Assembly (NCBI GenBank): GCA_902462295.1 | Contig: CABQAZ010000003.1 | Location: 1 to 64,000 of the forward strand | Reading direction: 5' to 3' | From: an uncultured Clostridium sp. | GTDB lineage: Bacteria > Bacillota > Clostridia > TANB77 > CAG-508 | DNA: 64,000 nucleotides | Part shown: in pieces, positions 1 through 8,482 of the stretch | How the letters are laid out: each line of letters begins with the position of its first letter | Position numbering within the stretch: the first letter of the stretch is position 1 | The notes under the pieces: generated by a model | The model's database searches: none | The model's input: only the letters and a program-made list of their open reading frames with translations | What the model was told of the DNA's origin: nothing | Position numbers and translations under genes: made by a program

Positions 1-111
1 TGACGATTACATGGAGGAAATACCTGTTCCCATCCCGAACACAGAAGTCAAGCTCCAATGTGCCGAAGATACTTGTGGGTTACCCTGCTGGGAAAATAGG
101 TTGTTGCCAGT
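1..111 (+). rRNA. rrf: 5S ribosomal RNA, 3' part
   Basis: The first 111 bases match the 5S rRNA pattern: CCCATCCCGAACACAGAAGT near base 31, then a GCCGAAGATACTTGTGGGT stretch and the 3' end TTGTTGCCAG. The 5' end lies before the window. A T-run directly follows and probably ends the rRNA transcript. Confidence 0.9.
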
Positions 112-238
112 TTTTTTATATTTATAAAAGGTATAAATTAGAACTGTTTAATACAATTTTAATTTATGCTTTTTGTATTTATAGAAGCAAATTTTATGTT
201 ACAAGTTATGGTTTTTGATTAAATTTTTTAAGAGATTT

Positions 239-407
239 ATGAAATATAAGCTTTTTATTACATTCCTTAGCTTATTACAAAATTTAAGAAATTCTAATTT
301 GCTTTATGGGTCCTTTCCACTATCGTGAACTCTTACCATAAATCTGCATAGAATTTCTAAAATTTTTCCATGCACATTCGTCATTTCATTCAAAGCTTAT
401 ATTTCAT
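239..407. repeat. Nested inverted repeat, about 170 bases
   Basis: A gene-free stretch (112-489) contains three nested pairs of arms. The outer arms are a perfect 16-base inverted repeat (239-254 and 392-407, ATGAAATATAAGCTTT). The middle arms match at 17 of 18 bases (279-296 and 349-366). The inner arms are TTTATGG (303-309) and CCATAAA (336-342). This may be a MITE-like element or a structured RNA. No coding potential and no clear target duplication were seen. Confidence 0.6.
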
Positions 408-489
408 GTATCTCTATATATTAATTTAAAATAAAACAATATCCAGTAACAATTTTATAATAGAAAAAATTTATAAAAAGGTGATTATA

Positions 490-1068
490 ATGAGTAAAGT
501 AACATGGAAACCAGGTACATTTTTATATCCACTACCTGTAGTAATGGTATCTTGTGGAACTATGGAAAAATCAAATATAATAACTGTTGCTTGGACAGGT
601 ATAATAAATACAGACCCTGCAATGGTGTATATTTCAGTAAGACCATCAAGATATTCATATAATATGATAAAAGAAAGTGGGGAATTTGTAATAAATTTAA
701 CAACACAAGATTTAGCATATGCAACTGATTGGTGTGGAGTAAAGTCAGGAGTGAAAGTTGACAAATTTAAAGAAATGCATTTAACTAAAGAAATAGCTAA
801 ATTTGTAAAATGTCCTATGATTAAGGAAAGTCCAGTTTCTGTAGAATGTAAAGTTAAAGAAATAAAAGAATTAGGAAGTCATCATATGTTTGTAGCTGAA
901 GTATTAGGAATAAATGCAGATAAAAAATTTATTGATGAAAAAGGTGCATTTGATATTTCTAAATGCAACTTAATTTCATATTCTAATGGAAAATATTATT
1001 CATTAGGAAAAAAAATAGGAAAATTTGGATTTTCTGTACAAAAAAATAAAAAAACAAGAAAAAAGTAA
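490..1068 (+). CDS. Flavin reductase-like domain protein
   Basis: The protein has 192 residues and resembles the flavin reductase-like (FMN-binding split barrel) family: an N-terminal K-P-G segment followed by P-L-P-V-V-M-V-S-C-G, then N-I-I-T-V-A-W-T-G and D-P-A-M-V-Y-I-S-V-R-P-S-R-Y-S. These segments normally line the FMN site. Such proteins bind FMN in the cytoplasm and often act as NAD(P)H:flavin oxidoreductases or accessory redox proteins; the substrate cannot be told. The ATG at 490 is preferred over GTG at 481 because AAGGTG sits at the right distance. It stands alone between the 5S gene and the rpmG promoter. Confidence 0.8.
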   Translation: MSKVTWKPGTFLYPLPVVMVSCGTMEKSNIITVAWTGIINTDPAMVYISVRPSRYSYNMIKESGEFVINLTTQDLAYATDWCGVKSGVKVDKFKEMHLTKEIAKFVKCPMIKESPVSVECKVKEIKELGSHHMFVAEVLGINADKKFIDEKGAFDISKCNLISYSNGKYYSLGKKIGKFGFSVQKNKKTRKK

Positions 1069-1078
1069 AGGAAATTCA

Positions 1079-1107
1079 TTGACATATCAAGAAAAAAGTG
1101 GTAAAAT
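1079..1107 (+). promoter_or_regulatory. Promoter of rpmG-secE-nusG block
   Basis: TTGACA (1079-1084) and TAAAAT (1102-1107) are separated by 17 bases, close to the sigma-A consensus. An imperfect inverted repeat GAGCGTACG...GAGCGTATG follows in the untranslated leader before the rpmG ribosome binding site. Confidence 0.75.
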
Positions 1108-1182
1108 ATGTGAGCGTACGTAGAAGAGCGTATGTTCACATCGTTTAAAAAAGTAAGGTTAAAAAGTCGGAGGTGTATTTAA

Positions 1183-1347
1183 ATGGCAGCTAAAGGACCA
1201 AGAGAAAATATTATATTAGAATGTACAGAATGTAAAAATAGAAACTACATGACATCAAAAAATAAAAGAAACAATACAGATAGACTAGAATTAGTTAAAT
1301 ATTGCAAATTCTGCAAAAAGCGTACAACACATAAAGAAACTAAATAG
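1183..1347 (+). CDS. rpmG: 50S ribosomal protein L33
   Basis: A 54-residue protein starts [10 protein letters not shown] and carries two CxxC pairs (C-T-E-C and C-K-F-C), the zinc-ribbon form of L33. The usual family length is 49-55 residues. TCGGAGGTG lies 8-9 bases before the ATG. It is the first gene of the rpmG-secE-nusG-rplK-rplA run, the usual Bacillota order. Confidence 0.95.
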   Translation: MAAKGPRENIILECTECKNRNYMTSKNKRNNTDRLELVKYCKFCKKRTTHKETK

Positions 1348-1374
1348 TATCGGCTATTTTAAGGAGGAAATAAA

Positions 1375-1794
1375 ATGGCTAAAAATGAAAAGAAAAATGA
1401 AAACAAAACAAAAAAACATTTTTTTAAGGATTTTAAAGCAGAACTAAAAAAAGTAATTTGGCCAACACCAAAGCAATTAGTTAATAATACTGTTGCTGTT
1501 GTAACAATAGTATTAACAACTGCTATAATAGTATTTGTATTAGATGTAGTATTTGATATGGGAAATAAATATGGAATAAGTCATTTACAAAGTATAGTAA
1601 ATGATAAATATAATAACCAAGAAGATACAGAAAATACAGATAGTGGAGATGAAAATGCAACTACAGATGAAACAACATCTAATGAAGAAGAAACAAAAAA
1701 TGATGAAGCAGAAACAACAGAGCAAAATACAGAAGACGTTTCAACAACAGATGAAACAACAACTGATAGTGAGCAAACAAATCCAGAACAATAA
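1375..1794 (+). CDS. secE: Preprotein translocase subunit SecE with acidic tail
   Basis: SecE clamps SecY in the plasma-membrane translocon. The basic N-terminus leads into K-K-V-I-W-P-T (residues 26-32), the conserved cytoplasmic motif, then one membrane helix at about residues 38-60. Typical single-helix SecE proteins have 60-75 residues; this one has 139, because about 60 residues rich in Thr, Glu, Asp and Asn (80-139) follow the helix and would lie outside the membrane. The gene sits between rpmG and nusG with good ribosome binding sites on both sides, and its frame is intact. The role of the tail is unknown. Confidence 0.93.
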   Translation: MAKNEKKNENKTKKHFFKDFKAELKKVIWPTPKQLVNNTVAVVTIVLTTAIIVFVLDVVFDMGNKYGISHLQSIVNDKYNNQEDTENTDSGDENATTDETTSNEEETKNDEAETTEQNTEDVSTTDETTTDSEQTNPEQ

Positions 1795-1806
1795 GGAGGT
1801 CAATAA

Positions 1807-2343
1807 ATGTCACAAAAAGATTATGATATGTCACCAAGGTGGTATGTAGTACATACATATTCAGGATATGAAAATAAAGTAAAAACTGACCTTGAGAAAA
1901 CAGTAAAAAACAGAGAATTAGAAGAATATTTTTTTGATATAGTAGTTCCAATGGAAGAACAAATAGAAATTAAAGATGGTCAAAGAAAAGCGAACCTAAA
2001 AAAAGTATTTCCAGGTTATGTATTAATAAAAATGATTGTAACAGAGGAAACATGGTATATAGTTAGAAATACTAGAGGAGTTACAGGATTTGTAGGTTCA
2101 GGAACAGACCCTATTCCTTTGACAGATGAAGAAATCCGTGCAATGGGATTTGAAGATGCATCTATAAGTGTAGATTATGATGTAAATGATTCAGTACAAA
2201 TACTAAATGGACCATTTAAAGATTCTATAGGAACAGTTCAAGAAATAAATAAAGAAAAGCACAAAGTAAAAGTTTTAATATCTATGTTTGGAAGGGAAAC
2301 ACCAGTAGAATTAGAATTTTCACAAATACAAAAAGTAGATTAA
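1807..2343 (+). CDS. nusG: Transcription termination/antitermination protein NusG
   Basis: The protein has 178 residues. It begins with the NGN domain (R-W-Y-V-V-H-T-Y-S-G-Y-E-N-K-V-K) and includes F-P-G-Y-V-L-I and W-Y-I-V-R-N-T-R-G-V-T-G-F-V-G. It ends with a KOW domain (G-P-F-K-D-S-I-G-T-V) near residues 130-160. NusG binds RNA polymerase and affects pausing, Rho function and transcription-translation coupling. AAGGAGGTC precedes the ATG, and the stop is 18 bases before rplK. Confidence 0.96.
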   Translation: MSQKDYDMSPRWYVVHTYSGYENKVKTDLEKTVKNRELEEYFFDIVVPMEEQIEIKDGQRKANLKKVFPGYVLIKMIVTEETWYIVRNTRGVTGFVGSGTDPIPLTDEEIRAMGFEDASISVDYDVNDSVQILNGPFKDSIGTVQEINKEKHKVKVLISMFGRETPVELEFSQIQKVD

Positions 2344-2361
2344 AGGAGGCGAAAATTTAAA

Positions 2362-2790
2362 ATGGCAGAAAAAGAAATATCAAATTTAATTAAATTACAA
2401 ATAGAAGCAGGAAAGGCAACTCCAGCTCCACCAGTTGGACCAGCTTTAGGTGGTAGTGGTGTAAACATTATGCAATTTGTAAAAGAGTTTAATGATAGAA
2501 CAGCAAGTCAAGCTGGATTTATAATACCTGTTGTTATAACAGTATATAAAGACAAATCATTCTCTTTTATTACAAAAGTTCCACCAGTAGCAGTATTAAT
2601 AAAAAAAGCAGCTAAAATAGAAAAAGGTTCAGGAAAACCAAATAGAGAAAAAGTTGCTAAAATAACAAAGGAACAAGTTAAAGCTATAGCTGAACAAAAA
2701 ATGCCTGATTTAAATGCAGCATCAATCGAAGCTGCTATGAGCATAGTATCAGGAACAGCTAGAAGTATGGGAGTAGTTGTAGTAGACTAA
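2362..2790 (+). CDS. rplK: 50S ribosomal protein L11
   Basis: The protein has 142 residues, the usual L11 length. The N-terminal part contains [17 protein letters not shown], a family signature. The C-terminal rRNA-binding domain ends [12 protein letters not shown]11 forms the GTPase-associated centre of the large subunit. It follows nusG and precedes rplA. Confidence 0.97.
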   Translation: MAEKEISNLIKLQIEAGKATPAPPVGPALGGSGVNIMQFVKEFNDRTASQAGFIIPVVITVYKDKSFSFITKVPPVAVLIKKAAKIEKGSGKPNREKVAKITKEQVKAIAEQKMPDLNAASIEAAMSIVSGTARSMGVVVVD

Positions 2791-2852
2791 TAAAAATAAT
2801 AAAAATGGGAGAGTATCATAAAAGAACTCGTTAAAACCAAAGGAGGATTAAA

Positions 2853-3536
2853 ATGAAAAAATCTAAAAGATATGTAGAATGTGCAAAACTAGTAGATTCT
2901 ACTAAAGAATATGAAATTAAAGAGGCATTAGAAATAATAGAAAAAATGCCAAAAACAAAATTTGATCAAACAGTTGAATTACATGTTAAATTAGGTGTTG
3001 ATTCAAAACATGCTGATCAACAAGTAAGAGGTACAGTAGTACTTCCAAATGGTACAGGTAAAACACAAAGAGTATTAGTTTTTGCTAAAGGACCAAAAGC
3101 AGAAGAAGCTGAAAAAGCTGGAGCTGATTTTGTAGGAGCAGAAGAATTAATACCTAAAATTCAAAATGATAACTGGTTCGACTATGATGTAATAGTTGCA
3201 ACACCTGACATGATGGGTGTTGTTGGTAGATTAGGTAAAGTATTAGGTCCAAAAGGATTAATGCCAAATCCTAAATCAGGAACAGTTACAATGGATGTAA
3301 CAAAAGCAATAAATGAAATTAAATCAGGTAAAGTTGAATATAGATTAGATAAAACAAATATCATTCACCTAGGTTTTGGAAAAGTTTCATTTGGTGCAGA
3401 TAAATTAGTAGAAAACTATGATGTTTTAATGAATGCTATAATAAAAGCAAAACCAGCTGCAGCCAAGGGACAATATATTAAAGGTGTATCTATTTCAACA
3501 ACAATGGGACCTGGACTATATATTAATCAAAAATAA
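2853..3536 (+). CDS. rplA: 50S ribosomal protein L1
   Basis: The protein has 227 residues, typical for L1. It contains the signatures [12 protein letters not shown] and [20 protein letters not shown]1 forms the L1 stalk and, in many bacteria, autoregulates rplK-rplA translation. AAAGGAGGA lies before the ATG. The 62-base rplK-rplA gap holds no recognised element. Confidence 0.97.
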   Translation: MKKSKRYVECAKLVDSTKEYEIKEALEIIEKMPKTKFDQTVELHVKLGVDSKHADQQVRGTVVLPNGTGKTQRVLVFAKGPKAEEAEKAGADFVGAEELIPKIQNDNWFDYDVIVATPDMMGVVGRLGKVLGPKGLMPNPKSGTVTMDVTKAINEIKSGKVEYRLDKTNIIHLGFGKVSFGADKLVENYDVLMNAIIKAKPAAAKGQYIKGVSISTTMGPGLYINQK

Positions 3537-3544
3537 TATAATAT

Positions 3545-3622
3545 TTAGCCAAAGACAGCAGGCAATATAAACATTGTTTTATATATTAAGTCCTACCGAG
3601 GTATAAAGTAAGATAACATAAC
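3545..3622 (+). promoter_or_regulatory. Ribosomal protein L10 leader RNA
   Basis: The untranslated region before rplJ contains AGCCAAAGACAGCAGGCA and AAGTCCTACCGAGG, hallmarks of the L10 leader in Bacillota. This cis-acting RNA is bound by the L10/L12 complex and lowers rplJ-rplL expression when the proteins are in excess. The motif match and the terminator immediately downstream make the call firm. Confidence 0.9.
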
Positions 3623-3623
3623 G

Positions 3624-3665
3624 CAATCTTTATGCTTCGATATATTTGGCATAAAGATTGTTTTT
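3624..3665 (+). terminator. L10 leader attenuator terminator
   Basis: A perfect 12-base stem (CAATCTTTATGC at 3624-3635 with 3649-3660) is followed by five T residues. It sits between the L10 leader and the rplJ ribosome binding site, where it can act as the conditional terminator of the leader. Confidence 0.88.
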
Positions 3666-3704
3666 AATTTTAAAAATTAATATATCTAGGAGGTGAAAAA
3701 ACGA

Positions 3705-4202
3705 ATGGCAAGTGAAAAAATAATTAACCAAAAGAAAGAAGAAGTAACAAAATTAGCTGAAAAAATAAAAGAAGCTAAAATCGTACTTTTAACAGATTAC
3801 AGAGGAATCAATGTAGCTGATGTAACAGAATTAAGAGCAGAACTTAGAAAATCTAATTCTGAATATAAAGTTATAAAAAATAATATAACAAGAAGAGCAT
3901 TAGCAGAAGCTGGAATAGAAGGACTAGAAAGTTTATTAGAGGGTCCTACTGCAGTTATCATGAATAATGATGATTATTTAGAAACAGCTAAAACAATATA
4001 TAATTACAGTAAAGGAAATGACTTTTATAAAATTAAAGGTGGTGTAATTGAAGGTAAAGTAATGACAGCTGAAGAAATAATAACATTAGCAAAATTACCA
4101 TCAAGAGAAGCATTACTATCTATGCTTGCTGGTGCATTACTTGGAAATATATCAAAACTTGCAGTTGCACTTGATCAAGTTAGAGCACAAAAAGCTGAAT
4201 AA
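3705..4202 (+). CDS. rplJ: 50S ribosomal protein L10
   Basis: The protein has 165 residues starting MASEKIINQKKEEV. It has the L10 core L-T-D-Y-R-G-I-N-V-A and Y-K-V-I-K-N-N-I-T-R-R-A-L, and a C-terminal helix that would bind L7/L12 dimers. A GTG at 3693 is in frame but lies inside the AGGAGGTG ribosome binding site, so ATG 3705 is the better start. It is preceded by its regulatory leader and followed by rplL. Confidence 0.96.
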   Translation: MASEKIINQKKEEVTKLAEKIKEAKIVLLTDYRGINVADVTELRAELRKSNSEYKVIKNNITRRALAEAGIEGLESLLEGPTAVIMNNDDYLETAKTIYNYSKGNDFYKIKGGVIEGKVMTAEEIITLAKLPSREALLSMLAGALLGNISKLAVALDQVRAQKAE

Positions 4203-4275
4203 TATTTAAATGTAAATAGAAAATAAAAATCACGTATAGTGAAAAAAATTAGAATAAAAATTAGGAGGATTTAAA

Positions 4276-4641
4276 ATGAGTAAAGAAATAGAAGAAATGA
4301 TAGAAAAAATCAAAACAATGACAGTAGTTGAATTAGCAGACTTAGTTAAAGCTATTGAAGAAGAATTTGGAGTATCAGCTGTTGCTGCAGCTGCACCAGT
4401 AGCAGGAGGAGAAGCAGTTGCTGAAGAAAAATCAGCATTTAATGTTGTATTAAAAGAAGCTGGAGATCAAAAAATAAAAGTTATCACAGCTGTTAAAAAT
4501 GCTTTAGGATTAGGACTAAAAGAAGCTAAAGAAATGGTAGACGGAGCACCAAAAACATTAAAAGAAAATGTTGCTAAAGCAGAAGCTGAAGAATTAAAAG
4601 CTAAACTTGAAGAAGTTGGAGCAGTTGTTGAATTACAATAA
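4276..4641 (+). CDS. rplL: 50S ribosomal protein L7/L12
   Basis: The protein has 121 residues with the expected three parts: an N-terminal dimerisation helix region, an Ala-rich hinge ([11 protein letters not shown]) at about 35-50, and the C-terminal factor-binding domain with K-I-K-V-I-T-A-V-K and [10 protein letters not shown]. It forms the flexible stalk that recruits translation factors. A terminator follows, so the operon ends here instead of reading into rpoB. Confidence 0.97.
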   Translation: MSKEIEEMIEKIKTMTVVELADLVKAIEEEFGVSAVAAAAPVAGGEAVAEEKSAFNVVLKEAGDQKIKVITAVKNALGLGLKEAKEMVDGAPKTLKENVAKAEAEELKAKLEEVGAVVELQ

Positions 4642-4649
4642 TAAAATAT

Positions 4650-4688
4650 AAAAAAAGAAAAAGTGGATTTTCATTTTTTCTTTTTTTA
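4650..4688 (+). terminator. Terminator after rplL
   Basis: An A-rich arm (AAAAAAAGAAAAAGTG) pairs with CATTTTTTCTTTTTTT around a short loop and runs into T residues about 10 bases after the rplL stop. It ends the ribosomal protein operon. Confidence 0.75.
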
Positions 4689-4742
4689 TTGCTATTTTTC
4701 AAATTATAATGTAAAATAGGAAATATGGAGGAAATAAAGTTT

Positions 4743-5438
4743 ATGGAGATATATGGAATAATTGCTGCGATGCAGGAGGAAATGTATGAAATTGAAAAGA
4801 TAATGGGAGAAAAAGAAAATATAAAAATACATGAGTTGAATTTTATAAAAGGAAAAATTAATGATAAAACAGTAGTTTTAGTTGAAGCTGGAGTTGGAAA
4901 AGTAAATGCAGCAAGAACTACACAGATATTAATAGACAAATTTGAAGTAAATTCTATAATAAATGTTGGGTCTGCAGGTTCGGCAAATGATAAATTGGAT
5001 ATAGGAGATATAGTCATAGGAAAAAAAGTAGTACAACATGATTTTGATATAACTGCATTTGGTCATCCAAAAGGTTATATTAGTAATGTTGGAGCCTTTT
5101 TAGAGAGTGACGAAAAATTAATTGAAAGAATGCAACAGACTATATTAAAAATTAATGATAAAAATTTTGATATATTAGTAGGTACAATAGCTTCAGGAGA
5201 TATATTTTGTACAGATATAAATATGAAAGATAAAATACGAGAAAAATTTAATGCAGATGCTATAGAAATGGAAGGAGCAGCAATAGCACAAGTATGTAAA
5301 CTAGATGATATTCCATTTATAATAATAAGAGGAATATCAGATAAACCTAATGGGAAAAATGAAATTACTTTTGACCAATTTTTAAAACAAGCCTCAAAAA
5401 GATGTGCAGAAATAATTAAAGAATTTTTACATAATTAG
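4743..5438 (+). CDS. mtnN: 5'-methylthioadenosine/S-adenosylhomocysteine nucleosidase
   Basis: The protein has 231 residues and starts M-E-I-Y-G-I-I-A-A-M-Q-E-E-M, matching the MTAN N-terminus. G-V-G-K-V-N-A-A and V-G-S-A-G lie mid-protein, and the substrate-binding M-E-G-A-A-I-A-Q-V is near residue 175, followed by I-R-G-I-S-D, whose Asp is catalytic in the family. It hydrolyses MTA and SAH for methionine and autoinducer recycling. An upstream in-frame ATG (4725) overlaps the GGAGGA ribosome binding site, so 4743 is chosen. It appears to have its own transcription unit. Confidence 0.93.
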   Translation: MEIYGIIAAMQEEMYEIEKIMGEKENIKIHELNFIKGKINDKTVVLVEAGVGKVNAARTTQILIDKFEVNSIINVGSAGSANDKLDIGDIVIGKKVVQHDFDITAFGHPKGYISNVGAFLESDEKLIERMQQTILKINDKNFDILVGTIASGDIFCTDINMKDKIREKFNADAIEMEGAAIAQVCKLDDIPFIIIRGISDKPNGKNEITFDQFLKQASKRCAEIIKEFLHN

Positions 5439-5458
5439 TGATAAAACCCCTCAAACCC

Positions 5459-5487
5459 TTGACTTTTCAAAGAAAGAATGATATAAT
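5459..5487 (+). promoter_or_regulatory. Promoter for the 95-residue protein gene
   Basis: TTGACT (5459-5464) and TATAAT (5482-5487) have exactly 17 bases between them, directly before the gene at 5543. Confidence 0.75.
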
Positions 5488-5542
5488 ATTATTGTATTTT
5501 ATAAAAAAGAGAGGTGTATCCTACATATAATAGGAGAAAAAA

Positions 5543-5830
5543 ATGGGAAGAATAAGAGAATTAATAAACAAATTTATACAACCTGCAGATATAGAAAAAA
5601 CATTTGATGAACTTGCATTAGCTTCTGGAGTTAATCAAAGTGATTTAAAACAATTAAAGAATTCTATGGAAGGAATAAATTGGAAAGAGTTTGCAAGAGA
5701 AAATGAAGAGAAAAAGGCAATAAAAAAAGAAAGAGCACAAACTATAGACTCAAAAGAAGTTAATTCAAAATCACAAAAAAGTCAATCAATTAGAAAAGAT
5801 AAAAGCAAGGAAAGGGAGATCGGAGAATAA
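5543..5830 (+). CDS. Hypothetical small basic protein
   Basis: This 95-residue protein is not recognised. The first 60 residues look folded (I-R-E-L-I-N-K-F-I-Q-P-A-D-I-E-K-T-F-D-E then S-G-V-N-Q-S-D-L). The last 35 are Lys/Ser/Glu-rich and probably disordered. It has no membrane segment or signal peptide. It has a strong promoter, an AGGAGA ribosome binding site and a terminator, so it is expressed as a single gene. No function is proposed. Confidence 0.7.
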   Translation: MGRIRELINKFIQPADIEKTFDELALASGVNQSDLKQLKNSMEGINWKEFARENEEKKAIKKERAQTIDSKEVNSKSQKSQSIRKDKSKEREIGE

Positions 5831-5866
5831 ATAGGTTAGAATTTTACTAGCCTATTTTTTTTCGAA
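5831..5866 (+). terminator. Terminator after the 95-residue gene
   Basis: ATAGGTTAG pairs imperfectly with CTAGCCTAT around AATTTTA and is followed by eight T residues. Confidence 0.75.
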
Positions 5867-5975
5867 AAAAATAATAAAAAATTTGTAAAAAATATTTACA
5901 ATTTGAAATATTTTGTATACAATATATAGAGTAATAAAAACTAAAGAAAATAGAACTGAAGGAAGGGGTAAATCA

Positions 5976-7265
5976 ATGAAAATATTGATGCTAACATGGG
6001 AATATCCACCAAGAGTCGTTGGCGGGATTGCAAGAGTAGTATATGACCTATCACATAGATTGATAAAAGATGGTCATGATGTAACTGTAGTAACATACAG
6101 AGATGGAGAAACTCCATATTTTGAAGATGATAAAGGAGTAAAAGTATATAGAATAGACAACTATATGATAAATCCAAATAATTTTATAGATTGGATAATG
6201 CAAATGAATTTCAATATGGTAGCAAAAGCAAATGAAATAATTGCAGAACAAGGAAATTTTGATGTAATACACGCACATGATTGGTTAGTAGCATATGCTG
6301 CAAAAACATTAAAAAACTCATACAATATCCCTATAGTAGCAACAATACATGCAACAGAATCTGGAAGAAACAGTGGAATACACGATGAAACTCAAAGATA
6401 CATAAATGATACAGAATGGATGCTAACATATGAAGCAACAGAAGTAATAGTTAATAGTAATTATATGAAATGTGAAATACAAGGTTTGTTTGGTCTACCT
6501 TTTGAAAAAATAAATGTAGTACCAAATGGAGTTAATTTAAATAAATTTTCTGGAATGGACAGAGATTATACATTCAGAAGAAGATATGCAATGGATAATG
6601 AAAAAATAATATTATTTATGGGAAGACTTGTATATGAAAAAGGAGTGCAGAATTTAATAGCAGCAATGCCAAAAATATTAGAGGGATACCATGATGTTAA
6701 ACTTGTAATTGCAGGAAAGGGTGGAATGTTAGACGAATTAAGAGCACAAGCTGATTATCTAGGAATATCAAATAAAGTATATTTTGCAGGATATATGAAC
6801 GGAAAAGATGTTGAAAAAATGTATAAAGCAGCAGATATATCAGTATTTCCAAGCACATATGAACCTTTTGGAATAGTAGCATTAGAAGGAATGCTAGCTG
6901 AAAGACCAATAGTTGTATCTGATGCTGGTGGATTAGGAGAAATAGTTGAACATAGAGAAACTGGTATGAAGAGTTATTCTGGAAATCCAAATTCGATTGC
7001 AGACTCAATATTAGAATTACTTTACAACCCAGAATTATGCGAAAATATTGTAAAAAAAGCAAAAGCAAAAGTAAAAAATTATAATTGGACTAAAATAGCA
7101 CAAGATACACATTTTATTTACCAAAAAGCAATATGTGAAACAATGGCTGAAAAACAAAGAAAACAATTAGAGCAAGAAAAGGCACAAAAAACAAAGAAAG
7201 CAAAAGGAACAGAAAAAGAAATAACAAACTTATTATCTTTTAGAAAACGTCAAGCTTATGCATAA
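5976..7265 (+). CDS. GT4-family glycosyltransferase (glycogen synthase-like)
   Basis: The 429-residue protein starts M-K-I-L-M-L-T-W-E-Y-P-P and then R-V-V-G-G-I-A-R, the N-terminal donor-loop motif of GT4/GT5 enzymes. H-A-H-D-W-L-V-A lies near residue 105. The C-terminal domain has G-R-L-V-Y-E-K-G and the E-x7-E motif in Y-E-P-F-G-I-V-A-L-E-G. It probably transfers a sugar from a nucleotide donor to a glycan or lipid in the cytoplasm; donor and acceptor are unknown. An upstream in-frame start at 5913 exists, but GGAAGGGG before 5976 and the family N-terminus favour 5976. The last 45 residues are Lys/Glu-rich. Confidence 0.88.
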   Translation: MKILMLTWEYPPRVVGGIARVVYDLSHRLIKDGHDVTVVTYRDGETPYFEDDKGVKVYRIDNYMINPNNFIDWIMQMNFNMVAKANEIIAEQGNFDVIHAHDWLVAYAAKTLKNSYNIPIVATIHATESGRNSGIHDETQRYINDTEWMLTYEATEVIVNSNYMKCEIQGLFGLPFEKINVVPNGVNLNKFSGMDRDYTFRRRYAMDNEKIILFMGRLVYEKGVQNLIAAMPKILEGYHDVKLVIAGKGGMLDELRAQADYLGISNKVYFAGYMNGKDVEKMYKAADISVFPSTYEPFGIVALEGMLAERPIVVSDAGGLGEIVEHRETGMKSYSGNPNSIADSILELLYNPELCENIVKKAKAKVKNYNWTKIAQDTHFIYQKAICETMAEKQRKQLEQEKAQKTKKAKGTEKEITNLLSFRKRQAYA

Positions 7266-7344
7266 AAATAAACTACAGCTACATAATAAATATGTAGCTG
7301 TTTGCGATTAAATTAGGTTTTAATATATAAAAAAGGAGAAAGGT

Positions 7345-7680
7345 ATGAATATATATGATACAGCAAATAAATTAGCAGAAGAAATAAAACAATCAGAAGA
7401 ATATGTAACATATAAAATGGCTAAAGAAGTTATAAATTTAAATTTTGAATTAAAAAGAAAGATAGACGAATTTGAAAATGCGAGATATGAAGCTCAAATT
7501 ATTGCGATACAAACAGGAAAAGATGATGAAGCAAAAATGAGACATGTTCAAGAGCTATATGGAGAATTAATACAAAACCAGGAAGCAAGTAAGTATTTTG
7601 ATGCAGAAATGAAATTTAATGTATTAATAGCTGATATAAATAAAATAATTGGAGAAGCAATACAAAGCTTATTAAAATAA
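7345..7680 (+). CDS. YlbF/YmcA-family regulator
   Basis: The 111-residue, mostly helical protein matches the YlbF/YmcA (Com_YlbF) family: A-N-K-L-A-E-E-I-K-Q-S-E-E-Y near the start and F-D-A-E-M-K-F-N-V-L-I-A-D-I-N near the end. In Bacillus subtilis YlbF, YmcA and YaaT form a complex that affects RNase Y activity and developmental regulation; the role here is inferred by family only. AAAGGAGAAAGG precedes the ATG. Confidence 0.82.
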   Translation: MNIYDTANKLAEEIKQSEEYVTYKMAKEVINLNFELKRKIDEFENARYEAQIIAIQTGKDDEAKMRHVQELYGELIQNQEASKYFDAEMKFNVLIADINKIIGEAIQSLLK

Positions 7681-7741
7681 CGAATTGATTTTATAATGTA
7701 ATTAGGGACATTAAGATATTTATATTAGAAAGGAACTAAAA

Positions 7742-8428
7742 ATGGAACTAATTATAATAATTATAGCAATAATAGCAATTATACTAATATATTCAATGAT
7801 GAAAATGAATGTAAAAGAACTAGAAAAAATTGCATTAAATCCAGAATTAAATGAAATAGCAAAAAAATATCCAAACAATACGGAAATATGCAAATCAATA
7901 CTAAAAAAATTAGATAATAAGACGACAAAAATAGAAGAAGATAAAAAATCTGAATCTATCTTATACATAGCAGTACAAGATAAAATATCAATTGGAAATA
8001 CACATGAAAGTTTTACAAGAATACAAACAATGGCACATGAATGTCTGCATTCAATCCAAGATAGGAAGATGTTAATATTTAATTTTATATACTCAAATAT
8101 ATACTTTTTATATTTTATTATTATATGCATTTTGGTAGTTATAAAAAAACTATCTAATGAAACAATATATTCAAATATATTATTAATTCTAAGTTTTATA
8201 TATTATGTAATAAGGGTATTTTTAGAAAATGACGCGATGATAAAAGCACCATATCTTGCAAAAGAATATATGGAAGAGCAAAATATAACAAATAAAGAAG
8301 ATATAGAAAAAATAGTTGATGGATTTAATCAAATAAATGAAAAATGTATAAAAGGTACAAATTGCAATTTATTCATAAAAATTATGATAAAACTTGTAAT
8401 TTTTAATTCTTTGGCATTGATTTTTTAA
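7742..8428 (+). CDS. Membrane protein with HExxH metallopeptidase-like motif
   Basis: This 228-residue protein has an N-terminal membrane helix (about 1-20), a soluble part, then two further membrane segments at about 118-140 and 145-165. H-E-C-L-H (residues 99-103) in M-A-H-E-C-L-H-S-I-Q-D resembles the zinc-binding helix of small membrane metallopeptidases such as YugP (H-E-x-G-H-A-I-Q). The residue after the motif that would supply a third ligand is not identified, so activity is uncertain. It has no close partner gene and lies just before secG. Confidence 0.6.
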   Translation: MELIIIIIAIIAIILIYSMMKMNVKELEKIALNPELNEIAKKYPNNTEICKSILKKLDNKTTKIEEDKKSESILYIAVQDKISIGNTHESFTRIQTMAHECLHSIQDRKMLIFNFIYSNIYFLYFIIICILVVIKKLSNETIYSNILLILSFIYYVIRVFLENDAMIKAPYLAKEYMEEQNITNKEDIEKIVDGFNQINEKCIKGTNCNLFIKIMIKLVIFNSLALIF

Positions 8429-8482
8429 TACTTATGTGGTAAAATATTCTAGTATAAATAAAACCGTTGGGAGGAATACTAG

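Noticed and set aside
4601..5017. Minus-strand open frame over rplL/mtnN
   Set aside because: Low-complexity antisense of real genes; Leu/Phe/Ile-rich composition is typical for AT-rich complements. Many similar antisense frames (for example 57,791-58,516, 59,138-59,581 and 63,043-63,738) were left out for the same reason.
7275..7301. ACAGCTACATA/TATGTAGCTGT hairpin as a terminator after the glycosyltransferase
   Set aside because: The stem is perfect but no T-run follows, so termination is not supported; it may be a processing or stability hairpin.
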